Shown in pieces: positions 18,245-27,233 of a stretch of DNA of 64,000 nt (within the stretch, counting starts at the first letter, position 1; every line of letters starts with the position of its first letter). The position numbers and the translations under genes are program-made. The notes below the pieces were generated by a model. That model saw only the letters and a list, made by a program, of their open reading frames with translations, was not told where the DNA came from and did not search any database. Source of the DNA: Rhizobium indicum (GTDB taxonomy: Bacteria > Pseudomonadota > Alphaproteobacteria > Rhizobiales > Rhizobiaceae); the NCBI RefSeq assembly GCF_005862305.2, contig NZ_CP054021.1, positions 2,356,001 to 2,420,000 of the forward strand, read 5' to 3'.

Positions 18245-19498
18245 ATGACTTTCATGCCCCAGAGCCAGAACACCGTTGATCCCGTCAAGCTGGAAAAGCT
18301 TGCGGAAGTCGCCATCAAGGTCGGGCTGCAACTGCAGAGAGGTCAGGATCTGGTGATCACCGCGCCTGTCGTGGCGCTGCCGCTCGTCCGCCTGATCACC
18401 AAGCACGCCTATCAGGCCGGCGCCGGGCTGGTCTCCGCCTTCTATTCCGATGAGGAAACGACGCTGGCGCGCTATCAGTATGGCAGCGACGAGAGCTTCG
18501 ACCGCGCCTCCGGCTGGCTCTACGAGGGCATGGCCAAGGCCTATGCCAATGGGGCGGCCCGTCTTGCGGTTGCCGGCGACAATCCGATGCTGCTGTCCGA
18601 GCAGGATGCCGGCAAGGTCGGCCGCGCCAATCGCGCCAACTCCACCGCCTACAAGCCGGCGCTGGAAAAGATCTCGAATTTCGACATCAACTGGAACATC
18701 GTCTCCTACCCGAACCCGTCCTGGGCCAAGGTGGTCTTCCCCGACGATCCGGAGCCGATCGCGATCGCCAAGCTCGCCAAGGCGATCTTTGCCGCCTCGC
18801 GCGTCGATGTCAGCGATCCCGTCGCCGCCTGGACCGAACACAATGCCAATCTCGCCAAGCGCTCCGCCTGGCTGAACGGCGAGCGCTTCGCCTCGCTGCA
18901 TTTCCAGGGACCGGGCACCGACCTGACGATCGGCCTTGCCGACGGGCATGAATGGCATGGCGGCGCTTCCACCGCCAAGAACGGCATTACCTGCAATCCG
19001 AACATCCCGACCGAGGAGGTCTTCACCACGCCGCATGCGCTGCGCGTCGAAGGCCATGTGTCGAGCACCAAGCCGCTGTCGCACCAGGGCACGCTGATCG
19101 ACAATATCCAGGTGCGTTTCGAGGGCGGGCGCATCGTCGAGGCCAAGGCCTCGCGCGGCGAAGAGGTCTTGAACAAGGTGCTCGATACCGACGAGGGCGC
19201 GCGCCGGCTTGGCGAAGTGGCGCTGGTGCCGCATTCCTCGCCGATCTCGGCCAGCGGCATCCTATTCTACAACACGCTGTTCGACGAAAACGCCTCGTGC
19301 CACATCGCGCTCGGCCAGTGCTATTCCAAATGCTTCCTCGATGGCGCGACACTGAGCCAGGAGCAGATCAAGGCACAGGGCGGCAATTCCAGCCTGATCC
19401 ATATCGACTGGATGATCGGCTCCGACAAGGTCGATATTGACGGCATCAAGCCGGATGGTTCGCGGGTTCCGGTAATGCGGCAGGGCGAATGGGCCTGA
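18245..19498 (+). CDS. M29 family aminopeptidase
   Basis: 417 residues of the thermophilic-aminopeptidase (M29) family. N-terminal domain: LAEVAIKVGLQLQRGQDLVITAPV. C-terminal catalytic part: FHFQ-like GPGTDLTIGLADGHEW, NIPTEEVFTTPH, GEVALVPHSSPISASGILFYNTLFDENASCHIALGQCY, LIHIDWMIGS; these carry the metal-binding Glu/His/Asp set. Cytosolic peptide turnover is expected. Its last 53 bp overlap the 3' end of the convergent transporter gene. Confidence 0.88.
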   Translation: MTFMPQSQNTVDPVKLEKLAEVAIKVGLQLQRGQDLVITAPVVALPLVRLITKHAYQAGAGLVSAFYSDEETTLARYQYGSDESFDRASGWLYEGMAKAYANGAARLAVAGDNPMLLSEQDAGKVGRANRANSTAYKPALEKISNFDINWNIVSYPNPSWAKVVFPDDPEPIAIAKLAKAIFAASRVDVSDPVAAWTEHNANLAKRSAWLNGERFASLHFQGPGTDLTIGLADGHEWHGGASTAKNGITCNPNIPTEEVFTTPHALRVEGHVSSTKPLSHQGTLIDNIQVRFEGGRIVEAKASRGEEVLNKVLDTDEGARRLGEVALVPHSSPISASGILFYNTLFDENASCHIALGQCYSKCFLDGATLSQEQIKAQGGNSSLIHIDWMIGSDKVDIDGIKPDGSRVPVMRQGEWA

Positions 19499-20357
19499 CC
19501 GGCATCATCGTGCGCTGACTGAGCCACACGCTTGCAAGCACCATAGCGAAACCGCCGATCTGCACCGGCGTCAGGCTCTGGCCGAGCGCCAGCCAGCCGA
19601 GCAGGGTCGCGACCAGCGGGCTAAGGAAGCCAAGCGAGGCAACCGCCGAGGGCTCGATGCGCGACAGGCCACGGAACCAGAGCAGATAGGTGAAGGCTGC
19701 GCCGATCAGCCCGAGATAGGCAATGCCGGCAATGTTTGCGGCGGTCGGCATCGGCAGCGCCGGTTCCAAGAAAAAGGCAAAAGGCATCAGCAGCATGCCG
19801 CCCGCCGTCAATTGCCAGGCGGTGAAGATGAGGTTTGAGACCGGCGGCGCCCAGCGGCGCGTCAGCACCGTGCCGAAGGCCATCGAGACCGCGCCGGCCA
19901 GACCGGCAGCGACACCTATCGGATCGAGCCCCGCCTTCGGCGTCAGTACCAGCAGTCCGACGCCGGCCATGCCGGCGAGACCGGCCAGTACGGCAAGCGG
20001 CCGGACCGGCTTGCCGAGAAAAAGCTGCGACAAAGCGATGACGATCAACGGCTGCACGGCGCCGACCGTTGCGGCAACGCCGCCTGGCAGCCTGTAGGCC
20101 GAGACGAAGAGCATCGCCCAGAAGAACGAGAAGTTAAGCGCGCCGAGAACGAAAGCCCTTCCCCACCAGATGCCGAAAGGCAGCTTTCTGACCAGGAAGA
20201 GAAGCAGCAAACCGGCCGGCAAGGCGCGCAGCATCGCCACCGTCAGCGGATATCCGGCCGGCAGGAAAGTGGTGGTGACGATATAGGTGCTGCCCCAGAT
20301 GGCGGGTGCGAGCGCGGTTGTCGCAAGATCGGCGACGTAACGTGAATTTGTCTTCAT
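19446..20357 (-). CDS. EamA/DMT family transporter
   Basis: 303 residues, about ten hydrophobic helices in two EamA repeats (AIWGSTYIVTTTFLPAGYPLTVAMLRALPAG; AYLGLIGAAFTYLLWFRGLSRIEPSAVASLGFLSPLVATLLGWLALGQ). An inner-membrane exporter of small metabolites or drugs is likely; the substrate is unknown. It is divergent from a MarR gene with a 20-bp palindrome between them. Its C-terminal tail overlaps the aminopeptidase gene tail to tail. Confidence 0.88.
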   Translation of the reverse strand: MKTNSRYVADLATTALAPAIWGSTYIVTTTFLPAGYPLTVAMLRALPAGLLLLFLVRKLPFGIWWGRAFVLGALNFSFFWAMLFVSAYRLPGGVAATVGAVQPLIVIALSQLFLGKPVRPLAVLAGLAGMAGVGLLVLTPKAGLDPIGVAAGLAGAVSMAFGTVLTRRWAPPVSNLIFTAWQLTAGGMLLMPFAFFLEPALPMPTAANIAGIAYLGLIGAAFTYLLWFRGLSRIEPSAVASLGFLSPLVATLLGWLALGQSLTPVQIGGFAMVLASVWLSQRTMMPVRPIRPAALPEPANHPA

Positions 20358-20399
20358 ATCGAGAATCTCTATTTCAAGATAAATTCATTCTACACCCTC

Positions 20400-20419
20400 T
20401 TATCTTGACGTCAAGATAA
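20400..20419. promoter_or_regulatory. Perfect palindromic operator between MarR and EamA genes
   Basis: A 20-bp perfect palindrome centred on GACGTC, with arms TTATCTTGAC/GTCAAGATAA. A second half-site, TTTCAAGATAAA, lies at about 20372-20383. Spacing to both starts suits repression of both genes. Confidence 0.65.
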
Positions 20420-20438
20420 TGAATGATATCGATGGAGC

Positions 20439-20939
20439 ATGAGCGAAGACGGCAAGATGGACCATGTCGACAAGATCCTGGCGCAATGGCGACGGGAGCG
20501 GCCGGACCTCGACGTCGAACCGATGGGCATCCTCGGGCGTCTGAAACGCCTGAGTACCCATCTCGGCCGCGAAGTGGAGGCCGTGCTCATGAAGCAGGGG
20601 CTTTCGTCCTCCGCCTTCGACGTGTTGGCGACACTGCGCCGCGCCGGCGCGCCCCACCGGCTTTCGCCGGGGGAGCTTCTGGAGATGACCATGGTCAGCT
20701 CCGGCACGATGACGAACCGTATCGACCAGCTGGAGAAGGCGGGCTACGTCGAACGTATCCTCAATCCGGAGGATCGCAGGAGCGTGCTCATCGCGCTGAC
20801 GGAAAAAGGGCTTGCGACGGTGGAGACCGCCGTCGATGCGCATGTCGTCAATCAGCACCGGCTGTCGAAAAATCTGAGCGCGGCCGACAAGGCGGAACTC
20901 GACAGGCTGCTGCGCAAGTTTCTTGCGGACTTCGAATAG
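20439..20939 (+). CDS. MarR family transcriptional regulator
   Basis: 166 residues with a MarR winged helix (LSSSAFDVLATLRRAGAPHRLSPGELLEMTMVSSGTMTNRIDQLEKAGYVERILNPEDRRSVLIALTEKG); the DRRSVLIALT wing motif is textbook. It probably represses the divergent EamA exporter and itself through the palindrome at 20400-20419. Its stop is only 3 bp from the stop of the convergent oxidoreductase gene. Confidence 0.9.
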   Translation: MSEDGKMDHVDKILAQWRRERPDLDVEPMGILGRLKRLSTHLGREVEAVLMKQGLSSSAFDVLATLRRAGAPHRLSPGELLEMTMVSSGTMTNRIDQLEKAGYVERILNPEDRRSVLIALTEKGLATVETAVDAHVVNQHRLSKNLSAADKAELDRLLRKFLADFE

Positions 20940-20942
20940 CGC

Positions 20943-21536
20943 CTAGCGGATTGCCGATAGCAGCTTGCGCATGCGATCGAGATGCGCCCTGCGCTTTGCA
21001 TCGGTGGCGCGGTCCATGTCGTGCAGGCTGAGCATGCGGAAATTCAATCCCTTCGAGCAGAAGGCGGCGATCCCGCGTTTCAAGAGCCGGCGCACCGGAT
21101 CGCCCATATAGAGACGTACCAGCCACCAGGGCGAGCCTGTCGTCGTCAGCGCATAGAGCAGCCTGATATGGGTCAGCTGCGGCACGATACGGCCGCCGGC
21201 AGCATCATGGCTGAAGGCGACGCCCGGGGCGAAGACGCGGTCAAAGAAACCCTTGAGGATTGCGGGGAAATTGAACCACCATTGCGGAAAGACGAAGATC
21301 AGGCCGTCGGCAGCCTTCAGGCGGGCGACGATATCGGCAACGGCTGAGGTGTCATAAGGCACGTCGAAATAACCGCCGCGCTCGGCCTTCGAAAGGCGTG
21401 GATCGAAATCTTCGCGGTAGAGATCAAGCAGGTCGACCACGTGGCCTGCCGCTTCCAGCGCCTCACGCGCCGTCCTTGCCACGGCAGCGGCGAAACTGTC
21501 CTCCAACGGATGGGCAAGCACCAGCAGGATCCGCAT
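20943..21536 (-). CDS. NAD(P)H quinone oxidoreductase (KefF/MdaB/NQO-like flavoprotein)
   Basis: 197 residues of a flavodoxin-like fold. N-terminus MRILLVLAHPLEDSFAAAV with the FMN/FAD phosphate loop, then AADGLIFVFPQWWFNFPAILKGFFDRVFAPGVAF, the NQO signature that stacks on the isoalloxazine. Two-electron reduction of quinones is expected. The start ATG at 21536 lies one base after the xseA stop codon, so the two genes are likely translationally coupled. Confidence 0.85.
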   Translation of the reverse strand: MRILLVLAHPLEDSFAAAVARTAREALEAAGHVVDLLDLYREDFDPRLSKAERGGYFDVPYDTSAVADIVARLKAADGLIFVFPQWWFNFPAILKGFFDRVFAPGVAFSHDAAGGRIVPQLTHIRLLYALTTTGSPWWLVRLYMGDPVRRLLKRGIAAFCSKGLNFRMLSLHDMDRATDAKRRAHLDRMRKLLSAIR

Positions 21537-21537
21537 G

Positions 21538-23118
21538 TCAGAACAGGCTTCCCTGCTTCGGCGGATCTGCGGGTCTTGTGCTGCGCTTCTTGGCACTGGC
21601 CGGCGGTGTACCGCCTTCCGTGGTCATGGCGCCGACTCGGCCGTCGGCGAATTCGATGGCGATGCCCATGCCGGCGGAGAGGTGAGCAGCCTGCGAGACC
21701 GGCCTGTTATCCTCGTCGCGAATGACGGCGTAGCCGCGCTTCAGCACATTCTTATAGGAGAGCGACTGCAGCACGCGGTCCTGCGAAGAAAGCTCGGCGC
21801 GCGCACGGGTCAGCTGGTGGCGGATCGCCGTGTCGGCATGGCGCGAAAGATTGCCGAGGCGTTCGCGGCCGCGGTCGGTCTGGGTCTTCAGCCGGGCAGG
21901 CAGCGATGCGAGGATGGCTTCGGCGCGGTCGACGCGCGACTTCGAGCGGTCGATCAGCCGCTCGACCATGCGCTCGGCCCGGGTCATGCGCTCGTTCAGC
22001 GTCTGGCGGCGCTCGGCGATGCGGCCGGACAGCAGATCGGGGCGTAGATGCGCGCCGACGCGCTCGAAGCCGCGGCGCTTGTTGATGGTGTTGAGCTCCA
22101 GCCCGCGGCCGAGACCGGTCGCCGCCTCGTCGAAACGGCGGCGCGGCAAGGCGAGAAGCTGATCGAGCGACGGCAATGCCCGCATCAGCGCACGCACCGA
22201 CTGGCGCCGCTGATCCATCTGCCGGTTCATGCAGCCCTGCAGGCGCGCGGCAAGAGCGGCGGCCTGCGCCTCAAGCTCCGCCTTGACCGGCACCGCCATT
22301 TCGGCAGCCCCCGTCGGCGTCGGAGCGCGGATATCGGCAGCATAGTCGATCAGCGTCCAGTCGGTCTCATGGCCGACGGCCGAGATCAGCGGTATCCGGC
22401 TTTCAGCCGCAGCACGCACGACGATTTCGTCGTTGAAGCTCCAGAGATCTTCCAGACTGCCGCCGCCGCGCGCGACGATCAGCACATCCGGGCGCGGGAT
22501 GGCGCCTGAAGGTTCCAGCGCGTTGAAGCCGCGGATGGCGTTCGCCACCTCCTCACCGGATCCCTCGCCCTGGACCTTCACCGGCCAGACGAGGACGTGC
22601 ACTGGAAAACGATCGGAGATGCGGTGAAGGATATCGCGGATCACGGCGCCCGTCGGCGAGGTGACGACGCCGATTACGCCGGGCATGAAGGGCAGCCGCT
22701 TCTTGCGGGCGGCATCGAACAGGCCCTCGGCGCCGAGCTTGCGCTTGCGCTCCTCGATCAGTGCCATCAGCGCGCCGGCGCCGGCCGGCTCCAGCGTCTC
22801 GATGACGATCTGATATTTCGAAGAGCCCGGAAAGGTGGTGACCTTGCCGGTGGCGATGACCTCCATGCCCTCTTCCGGGCGGAACTTCAGCCGTGAGAAG
22901 GTGCCCTTCCAGATGACGGCGTCGATGCGGGCGCGGTCGTCCTTCAGCGCGAAATAGGCATGGCCCGAGGAGTGTGGCCCACGATAGCCGGAAATCTCGC
23001 CACGCACGCGAACCTGGTCGAAGGCGGTTTCGACGGTGCGCTTGATCGAGCCGGAAAGCTCCGAAACCGAATATTCGGCAAGGTTGGTCGGCGAATCGCC
23101 GTCGAAGACGTTGCTCAT
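21538..23118 (-). CDS. xseA: Exodeoxyribonuclease VII large subunit
   Basis: 526 residues. The N-terminal OB-fold binds single-stranded DNA ([36 protein letters not shown]), then come the catalytic domain ([49 protein letters not shown]) and a long coiled coil ([10 protein letters not shown]...). It degrades ssDNA with XseB, which is not in this window. The start at 23118 (MSNVFDG) is preferred; a 33-residue upstream extension has no family counterpart. Confidence 0.93.
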   Translation of the reverse strand: MSNVFDGDSPTNLAEYSVSELSGSIKRTVETAFDQVRVRGEISGYRGPHSSGHAYFALKDDRARIDAVIWKGTFSRLKFRPEEGMEVIATGKVTTFPGSSKYQIVIETLEPAGAGALMALIEERKRKLGAEGLFDAARKKRLPFMPGVIGVVTSPTGAVIRDILHRISDRFPVHVLVWPVKVQGEGSGEEVANAIRGFNALEPSGAIPRPDVLIVARGGGSLEDLWSFNDEIVVRAAAESRIPLISAVGHETDWTLIDYAADIRAPTPTGAAEMAVPVKAELEAQAAALAARLQGCMNRQMDQRRQSVRALMRALPSLDQLLALPRRRFDEAATGLGRGLELNTINKRRGFERVGAHLRPDLLSGRIAERRQTLNERMTRAERMVERLIDRSKSRVDRAEAILASLPARLKTQTDRGRERLGNLSRHADTAIRHQLTRARAELSSQDRVLQSLSYKNVLKRGYAVIRDEDNRPVSQAAHLSAGMGIAIEFADGRVGAMTTEGGTPPASAKKRSTRPADPPKQGSLF

Positions 23119-23457
23119 CCCTCTTTGTATGTCGATCATCGATAAACAGGAAGGTCGGCATTGGTGCAGGAACCGGTTTTCCCCGCCGTCAAAATCGTTG
23201 GCGGGAGGGTTCATCACCGGTGCGTCGAGCGCACTCGTCTCAACGCAGCCTCACATGCACTCGTTGCAGCCAGGTGGACAAACAACAAAATCGTGTAAAT
23301 CTGTTTTGTTGCGGAACGGATAGTTAGAATATGCGTTTTAGCCGAAAGGGATTGCTAACCACCGCAATACAAAGGCTTTTCGGCGAAGATCGCCGGTAAA
23401 TCTTTGTTAGTTGGCGCTTCCTATGCTTCCCCTCGTTATCTCTGGGAAGGTGCTGAA
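23119..23457. promoter_or_regulatory. Intergenic region between xseA and a small membrane protein
   Basis: 339 bp between divergent genes. No CDS, RNA gene or clear repeat was recognised. It presumably holds both promoters. Confidence 0.35.
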
Positions 23458-23703
23458 ATGATTATTCTCACAGCAGCAGCATTGGGCGTCAGCGCCGGGC
23501 AGACGCGTTCGGCTGGCGTGATCGCGCTGGTCGCCGCGCTGATCGGAATCACATTCGCGTTGGCGGCGATAACCTCGCCCGGGCCGGTGTCTATTCTCGC
23601 ATTCATCTATGCCGTGCTCGGCTATAATGGTGGCCTCATGCTCTTCGTGCTCGGGCTCTATGCCAATCAGCGCCTTCGCCGCGCCATGCGTGTTTCGCAC
23701 TGA
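23458..23703 (+). CDS. Small membrane protein of unknown function
   Basis: 81 residues, three hydrophobic segments (IILTAAALGV, VIALVAALIGITFALAAI, VSILAFIYAVLGYNGGLMLFVLGLYAN) and a basic C-terminal end (RLRRAMRVSH). The ATG at 23458 has GGAAGG 8 nt upstream. No family was recognised. It stands alone between xseA and the GT-C gene. Confidence 0.55.
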   Translation: MIILTAAALGVSAGQTRSAGVIALVAALIGITFALAAITSPGPVSILAFIYAVLGYNGGLMLFVLGLYANQRLRRAMRVSH

Positions 23704-23822
23704 CAGCGCGTTTTCACACTGATAAGCGCGTCGCGATCTTTTAGATCGGCTTCCCGTGCTTGCTTTGTTTTTACGCATGTCGTTATCGCTACATGCTTTA
23801 TCCTATCCTGAAGATGCCGGCG

Positions 23823-25691
23823 TCAGTTCGTCGCCGGCCGATAGCGAAAGAACTGAACGCCCACGTCCGCCGTCTTCGGAAGCGGTTCCAGATAGGGCGG
23901 GATATTGCCCTTGCCGAGCTCAGCATAGAGCCCATCCGGCTTCAGTTTGGTGATCTCGCGGGTCTGCAGGTCGCCGGGGCAGAAGGCAAGCACCGTCACG
24001 CCGGTCCCCTTCAGGAAGGCTTCCGCCTCCTGCGGCTCGGCCATGCCGATATGCAGCTCCGTCAGCATGCCGCCCTGATTGCGATGATAAGGCGCGGAGA
24101 GAACCCGGTTCGCGGTGAAGCGGAGGATGGGCACGCCCATTTCCGACGGCGCCGAGACCAGTCCGACCGGTAGCCCGGCGAGCGGCGCCAGCGCCGCTCG
24201 CGATGCGCAGGAAATCTTCTTTGCCGGCTCTGCCGCTTTCTTCTGCGCAGCATTCTCCATCTGCAGCGAGACAAATCCGCCGCCGACCGCCCAGGCGGCC
24301 GGAGCACTGGCGAGCACGGTGACGATGTAGACGAAGGCTGCTGCGACATTCTCGCTGTCGCCGTTGGAGATGCGGCGGACATCGATAATCAACAGGGCAA
24401 GCGGCAGGATGGAGATCAGGTTCGAGAACGTTGAACCGCGCACCTGGACCAGCGCGATTGCCCAGCTCGTCATCAGCAGGAAGAGCAGGACCAAGTGGAT
24501 TTGCATGCGGTCACGCTGAACGACGCGGAAGATGCAGACGGCGATGCCGAACAGGCCGGCCGCATAGAAGCCACCGATCGAGAAGAGATCGGTGCGTCCG
24601 AGAGCGAAAATCGACTGCGCTTCCGAAACATTTCTCAGCCAGAGTTCGACCAGCATCGGGTCGAGACCGGCCAGCGGATCGCTCAGGCATTGCGGTGCGA
24701 TCACGATCGCCGAACCGAGAACGCCGGCGCCGACGACGGCGAGTGCGGCAAAGCGCAAGGGCCGGCGCAGGTGGCTGGCAAAAACCGCCGAAAACAACAG
24801 CAACCCGCCGCCGATCGCCGCCAGGCTGTAGTAGCCGAGCGAGAGATTGTCACAGGTGACCGTCGAATAAAGCCGGGGCGGCACCGTTGCAAAGAAGAGG
24901 ATGCTGATCGCAATCGCCAGCGCCAGCCCGAAGGCCTTGGCGGCGGCGGCGAAATCTTCGCCTTCCCATGCCCAGAGCAGGGCAATGGTCAGACAGACGG
25001 CGGCGACGAAGGGGGTCGTCTCGGCGCCGATGGCGATAGCAACGGCTGCCGCGATGCCGGCAACCGCATAGCTCCAGGCGCGACGCTCTGGATCCAGCAG
25101 CATCGCGATCATCGTCGCAACCAGCGCCAGCTGCGCATTGTGATGATCGATGGCGCCCGGCGCGAAACGGTTTCCGGTGTAGATCGCAAGACCGGTCAAG
25201 CCGAGACTGATATTCATGGCGGCAACCCCGCCGATGCGCCGGCCGGCAACCGCCATGGCGAGCATGGCGGGCAGGATGAGCGATACCGGCCAAACGGCGA
25301 GCGCCAGCGCTTCGGCCGTCTCGCGGGGCGCAAACAGGCCGAAGAACCAGATCAGCGAGGCGATCGGCAGATCGATCAGCCGCGACCAATGCATCAGCGT
25401 ACCGCCGTCGAGGCCAAGACGGTATTGCATCAGATCGAACCAGCCCTGCCCGGCCAGAAAATCGCGAACCTCGATGAGACGCATTCCGTCATCATTGTCG
25501 GGGCCGACGTAATCGGTGGCGCTGGAAAGCTTGGTGATGAGGATGGCGGCGGCAAGGATGACGCAATAGGCGATGACGGTTGGCCAGAGACGCGTCAACA
25601 GGTCGCGCACCCCGCCGCTGGGAACGGGCAGCCCGCCCCTGGGAGCGTCGATCGCGGAGGATGCATGGGGGATCGGCTGCACAGCGTTCAT
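23823..25691 (-). CDS. GT-C superfamily membrane glycosyltransferase-like protein
   Basis: 622 residues with about twelve predicted helices. The first periplasmic loop carries DNDDGMRLIEVRDFL and MHWSRLIDLPIASLIW, the acidic motif and surroundings typical of GT-C enzymes (PMT/STT3/ArnT-like), and DHHNAQLAL follows. A soluble C-terminal domain begins near residue 490 (ISCASRAALAPLA). Such proteins move sugars from polyprenyl-phosphate donors to periplasmic acceptors. It is divergent from a DPM1-like GT2 and GtrA pair that could supply the lipid-linked donor. Acceptor unknown. Confidence 0.75.
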   Translation of the reverse strand: MNAVQPIPHASSAIDAPRGGLPVPSGGVRDLLTRLWPTVIAYCVILAAAILITKLSSATDYVGPDNDDGMRLIEVRDFLAGQGWFDLMQYRLGLDGGTLMHWSRLIDLPIASLIWFFGLFAPRETAEALALAVWPVSLILPAMLAMAVAGRRIGGVAAMNISLGLTGLAIYTGNRFAPGAIDHHNAQLALVATMIAMLLDPERRAWSYAVAGIAAAVAIAIGAETTPFVAAVCLTIALLWAWEGEDFAAAAKAFGLALAIAISILFFATVPPRLYSTVTCDNLSLGYYSLAAIGGGLLLFSAVFASHLRRPLRFAALAVVGAGVLGSAIVIAPQCLSDPLAGLDPMLVELWLRNVSEAQSIFALGRTDLFSIGGFYAAGLFGIAVCIFRVVQRDRMQIHLVLLFLLMTSWAIALVQVRGSTFSNLISILPLALLIIDVRRISNGDSENVAAAFVYIVTVLASAPAAWAVGGGFVSLQMENAAQKKAAEPAKKISCASRAALAPLAGLPVGLVSAPSEMGVPILRFTANRVLSAPYHRNQGGMLTELHIGMAEPQEAEAFLKGTGVTVLAFCPGDLQTREITKLKPDGLYAELGKGNIPPYLEPLPKTADVGVQFFRYRPATN

Positions 25692-25851
25692 TGTGGTTAG
25701 CGCTTCGTTTCGATATCCGAACTTTAGCCGCCGCCGATCAAGAAAGTGTAAAGCCGTATGTGGCAGCCGCCGATTTTGCCTGCGTCATAGGGTCTTATTA
25801 ACGGCGCATGATTTAGGCTGAGCGCGGCTTTCAAGTGTAACGAGTAGAGTC

Positions 25852-26859
25852 ATGGCCCGATCGCGTACCGATAATCTGAATATTGCCGTCCTGCTCCCCT
25901 GCTACAATGAAGCGGCGACGATCGGCGCTGTCGTGCAGGGTTTCCGGGCGACGCTGCCCGATGCTGCGATCCACGTCTACGACAACAATTCCACCGACGG
26001 CACCGCGCTGCAGGCGATGCTTGCCGGCGCGCATGTCGTGCGCGAGCGGCGTCAGGGCAAGGGCCATGTCGTGCGCCGCATGTTTGCCGATATCGACGCC
26101 GACATCTACATCATCGCCGACGGCGACGGCACCTATGCGCCTGAGGATGCCGAGGAACTGGTGCGCACGCTGCTCACCGAGCGCGCCGACATGGTGGTCG
26201 GCACCAGGCGCGGTGTGCACGCCGATGCCGGCCGTCAGGGCCATGCGATCGGCAACCGGCTTTTCAACCTGCTCTACCGGATGATCTTCGGCCCCGACTT
26301 CACCGATATCTTTTCCGGCTACCGCGCGTTTTCGCGCCGCTTCGTCAAGAGCTTCCCGGCGGTATCAGGCGGCTTCGAGATCGAAACCGAGATGTCCGTG
26401 CATGCCTCGCGACTGAAGCTGCCGGTCAGCGAGCTGGAGCTCGACTATGGCCGCCGGCCGGAAGGCTCGCATTCCAAGCTTTCGACATTCCGCGACGGCG
26501 CCAAGATCCTCTGGATGTTTGCGATGCTGATGAAGGAAACCCGGCCCTTCGCCTTTTTCAGCGCGATCAGCGCCACCTTCATGCTGGCGAGCCTCGGCTT
26601 CATGGCGCCGGTGCTGGCGGAATATTTCGAGACGGGTCTCGTCAGCCGCATGCCGACCTGGGTGCTGTCGACGGCGCTGATGATGATCTCCTTCATGCTG
26701 TTCACCGCCGGCGTCATCCTAGATTCCGTTGCGCGCGCCCGCGCCGAACAGCTTCGTATCCATTATATGGGCCTGGAAAGGCCGAGCGCGCTGAAGGCGC
26801 CGCTCGGCGACGCAGGGCCGGTATCGCGCACGCGTCCCGGCAAGGCGGATGCGGCATGA
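25852..26859 (+). CDS. GT2 glycosyltransferase, polyprenyl-phosphate hexose synthase-like
   Basis: 335 residues. The GT-A domain has LLPCYNEAATIGAVVQGF, DNNSTDGT, GKGHVVRRMFADID and DGDGTY (DxD-like), the order of DPM1/GtrB enzymes. Two C-terminal membrane helices (AFFSAISATFMLASLGFMAPV and VLSTALMMISFMLFTAGVIL) anchor it. It should make a polyprenyl-phosphate-linked sugar. Its stop overlaps the gtrA start by 4 bp (ATGA). Confidence 0.88.
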   Translation: MARSRTDNLNIAVLLPCYNEAATIGAVVQGFRATLPDAAIHVYDNNSTDGTALQAMLAGAHVVRERRQGKGHVVRRMFADIDADIYIIADGDGTYAPEDAEELVRTLLTERADMVVGTRRGVHADAGRQGHAIGNRLFNLLYRMIFGPDFTDIFSGYRAFSRRFVKSFPAVSGGFEIETEMSVHASRLKLPVSELELDYGRRPEGSHSKLSTFRDGAKILWMFAMLMKETRPFAFFSAISATFMLASLGFMAPVLAEYFETGLVSRMPTWVLSTALMMISFMLFTAGVILDSVARARAEQLRIHYMGLERPSALKAPLGDAGPVSRTRPGKADAA

Positions 26860-27233
26860 GAAAGCTCATCCGCTTCTCCATCGCCGGCGGCATCGGCTTC
26901 CTCGTCGATGCCGGCATCCTGTCGGCGCTGCTTGCTCTGACGCCGCTCGGGCCGTTTCTGGCGCGGCTCGTGGCGATCGCCTTCGCCATGGCCGCGACCT
27001 GGGCTTTCAACCGGAGCTTCACCTTCGATCGTTCCGGCCGTTCGCTTGCCGCCGAAGGTTTCCGCTACGGCTCGGTCGGGGTGACGGCGGCGCTCGTCAA
27101 TTACGGGCTCTATTCCGCGCTTCTGCTGTCGCTGCCGGCGCTTCAACCGCTGGCGGCCATGGTGATCGCCAGCGTCGCCTCGATGATCTTCAGCTTCTTC
27201 GGCTATTCGCGCTTCGTCTTCCGCGCCGAGTGA
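26856..27233 (+). CDS. GtrA family membrane protein
   Basis: 125 residues, four hydrophobic helices: RFSIAGGIGFLVDAGILSALL, RLVAIAFAMAATWAFNRSFTF (the typical NR-FTF motif), YGSVGVTAALVNYGLYSALL and VIASVASMIFSFFGYSRFVF. GtrA proteins are proposed to flip or help flip polyprenyl-phosphate sugars. Coupled to the upstream GT2 by ATGA. Its stop abuts the stop of the convergent oxidoreductase, together reading TGATCA. Confidence 0.88.
   Translation: MRKLIRFSIAGGIGFLVDAGILSALLALTPLGPFLARLVAIAFAMAATWAFNRSFTFDRSGRSLAAEGFRYGSVGVTAALVNYGLYSALLLSLPALQPLAAMVIASVASMIFSFFGYSRFVFRAE

Noticed and set aside
24495..25700. 401-codon plus-strand frame
   Set aside because: Antisense of the GT-C gene; GC-rich shadow without motifs.
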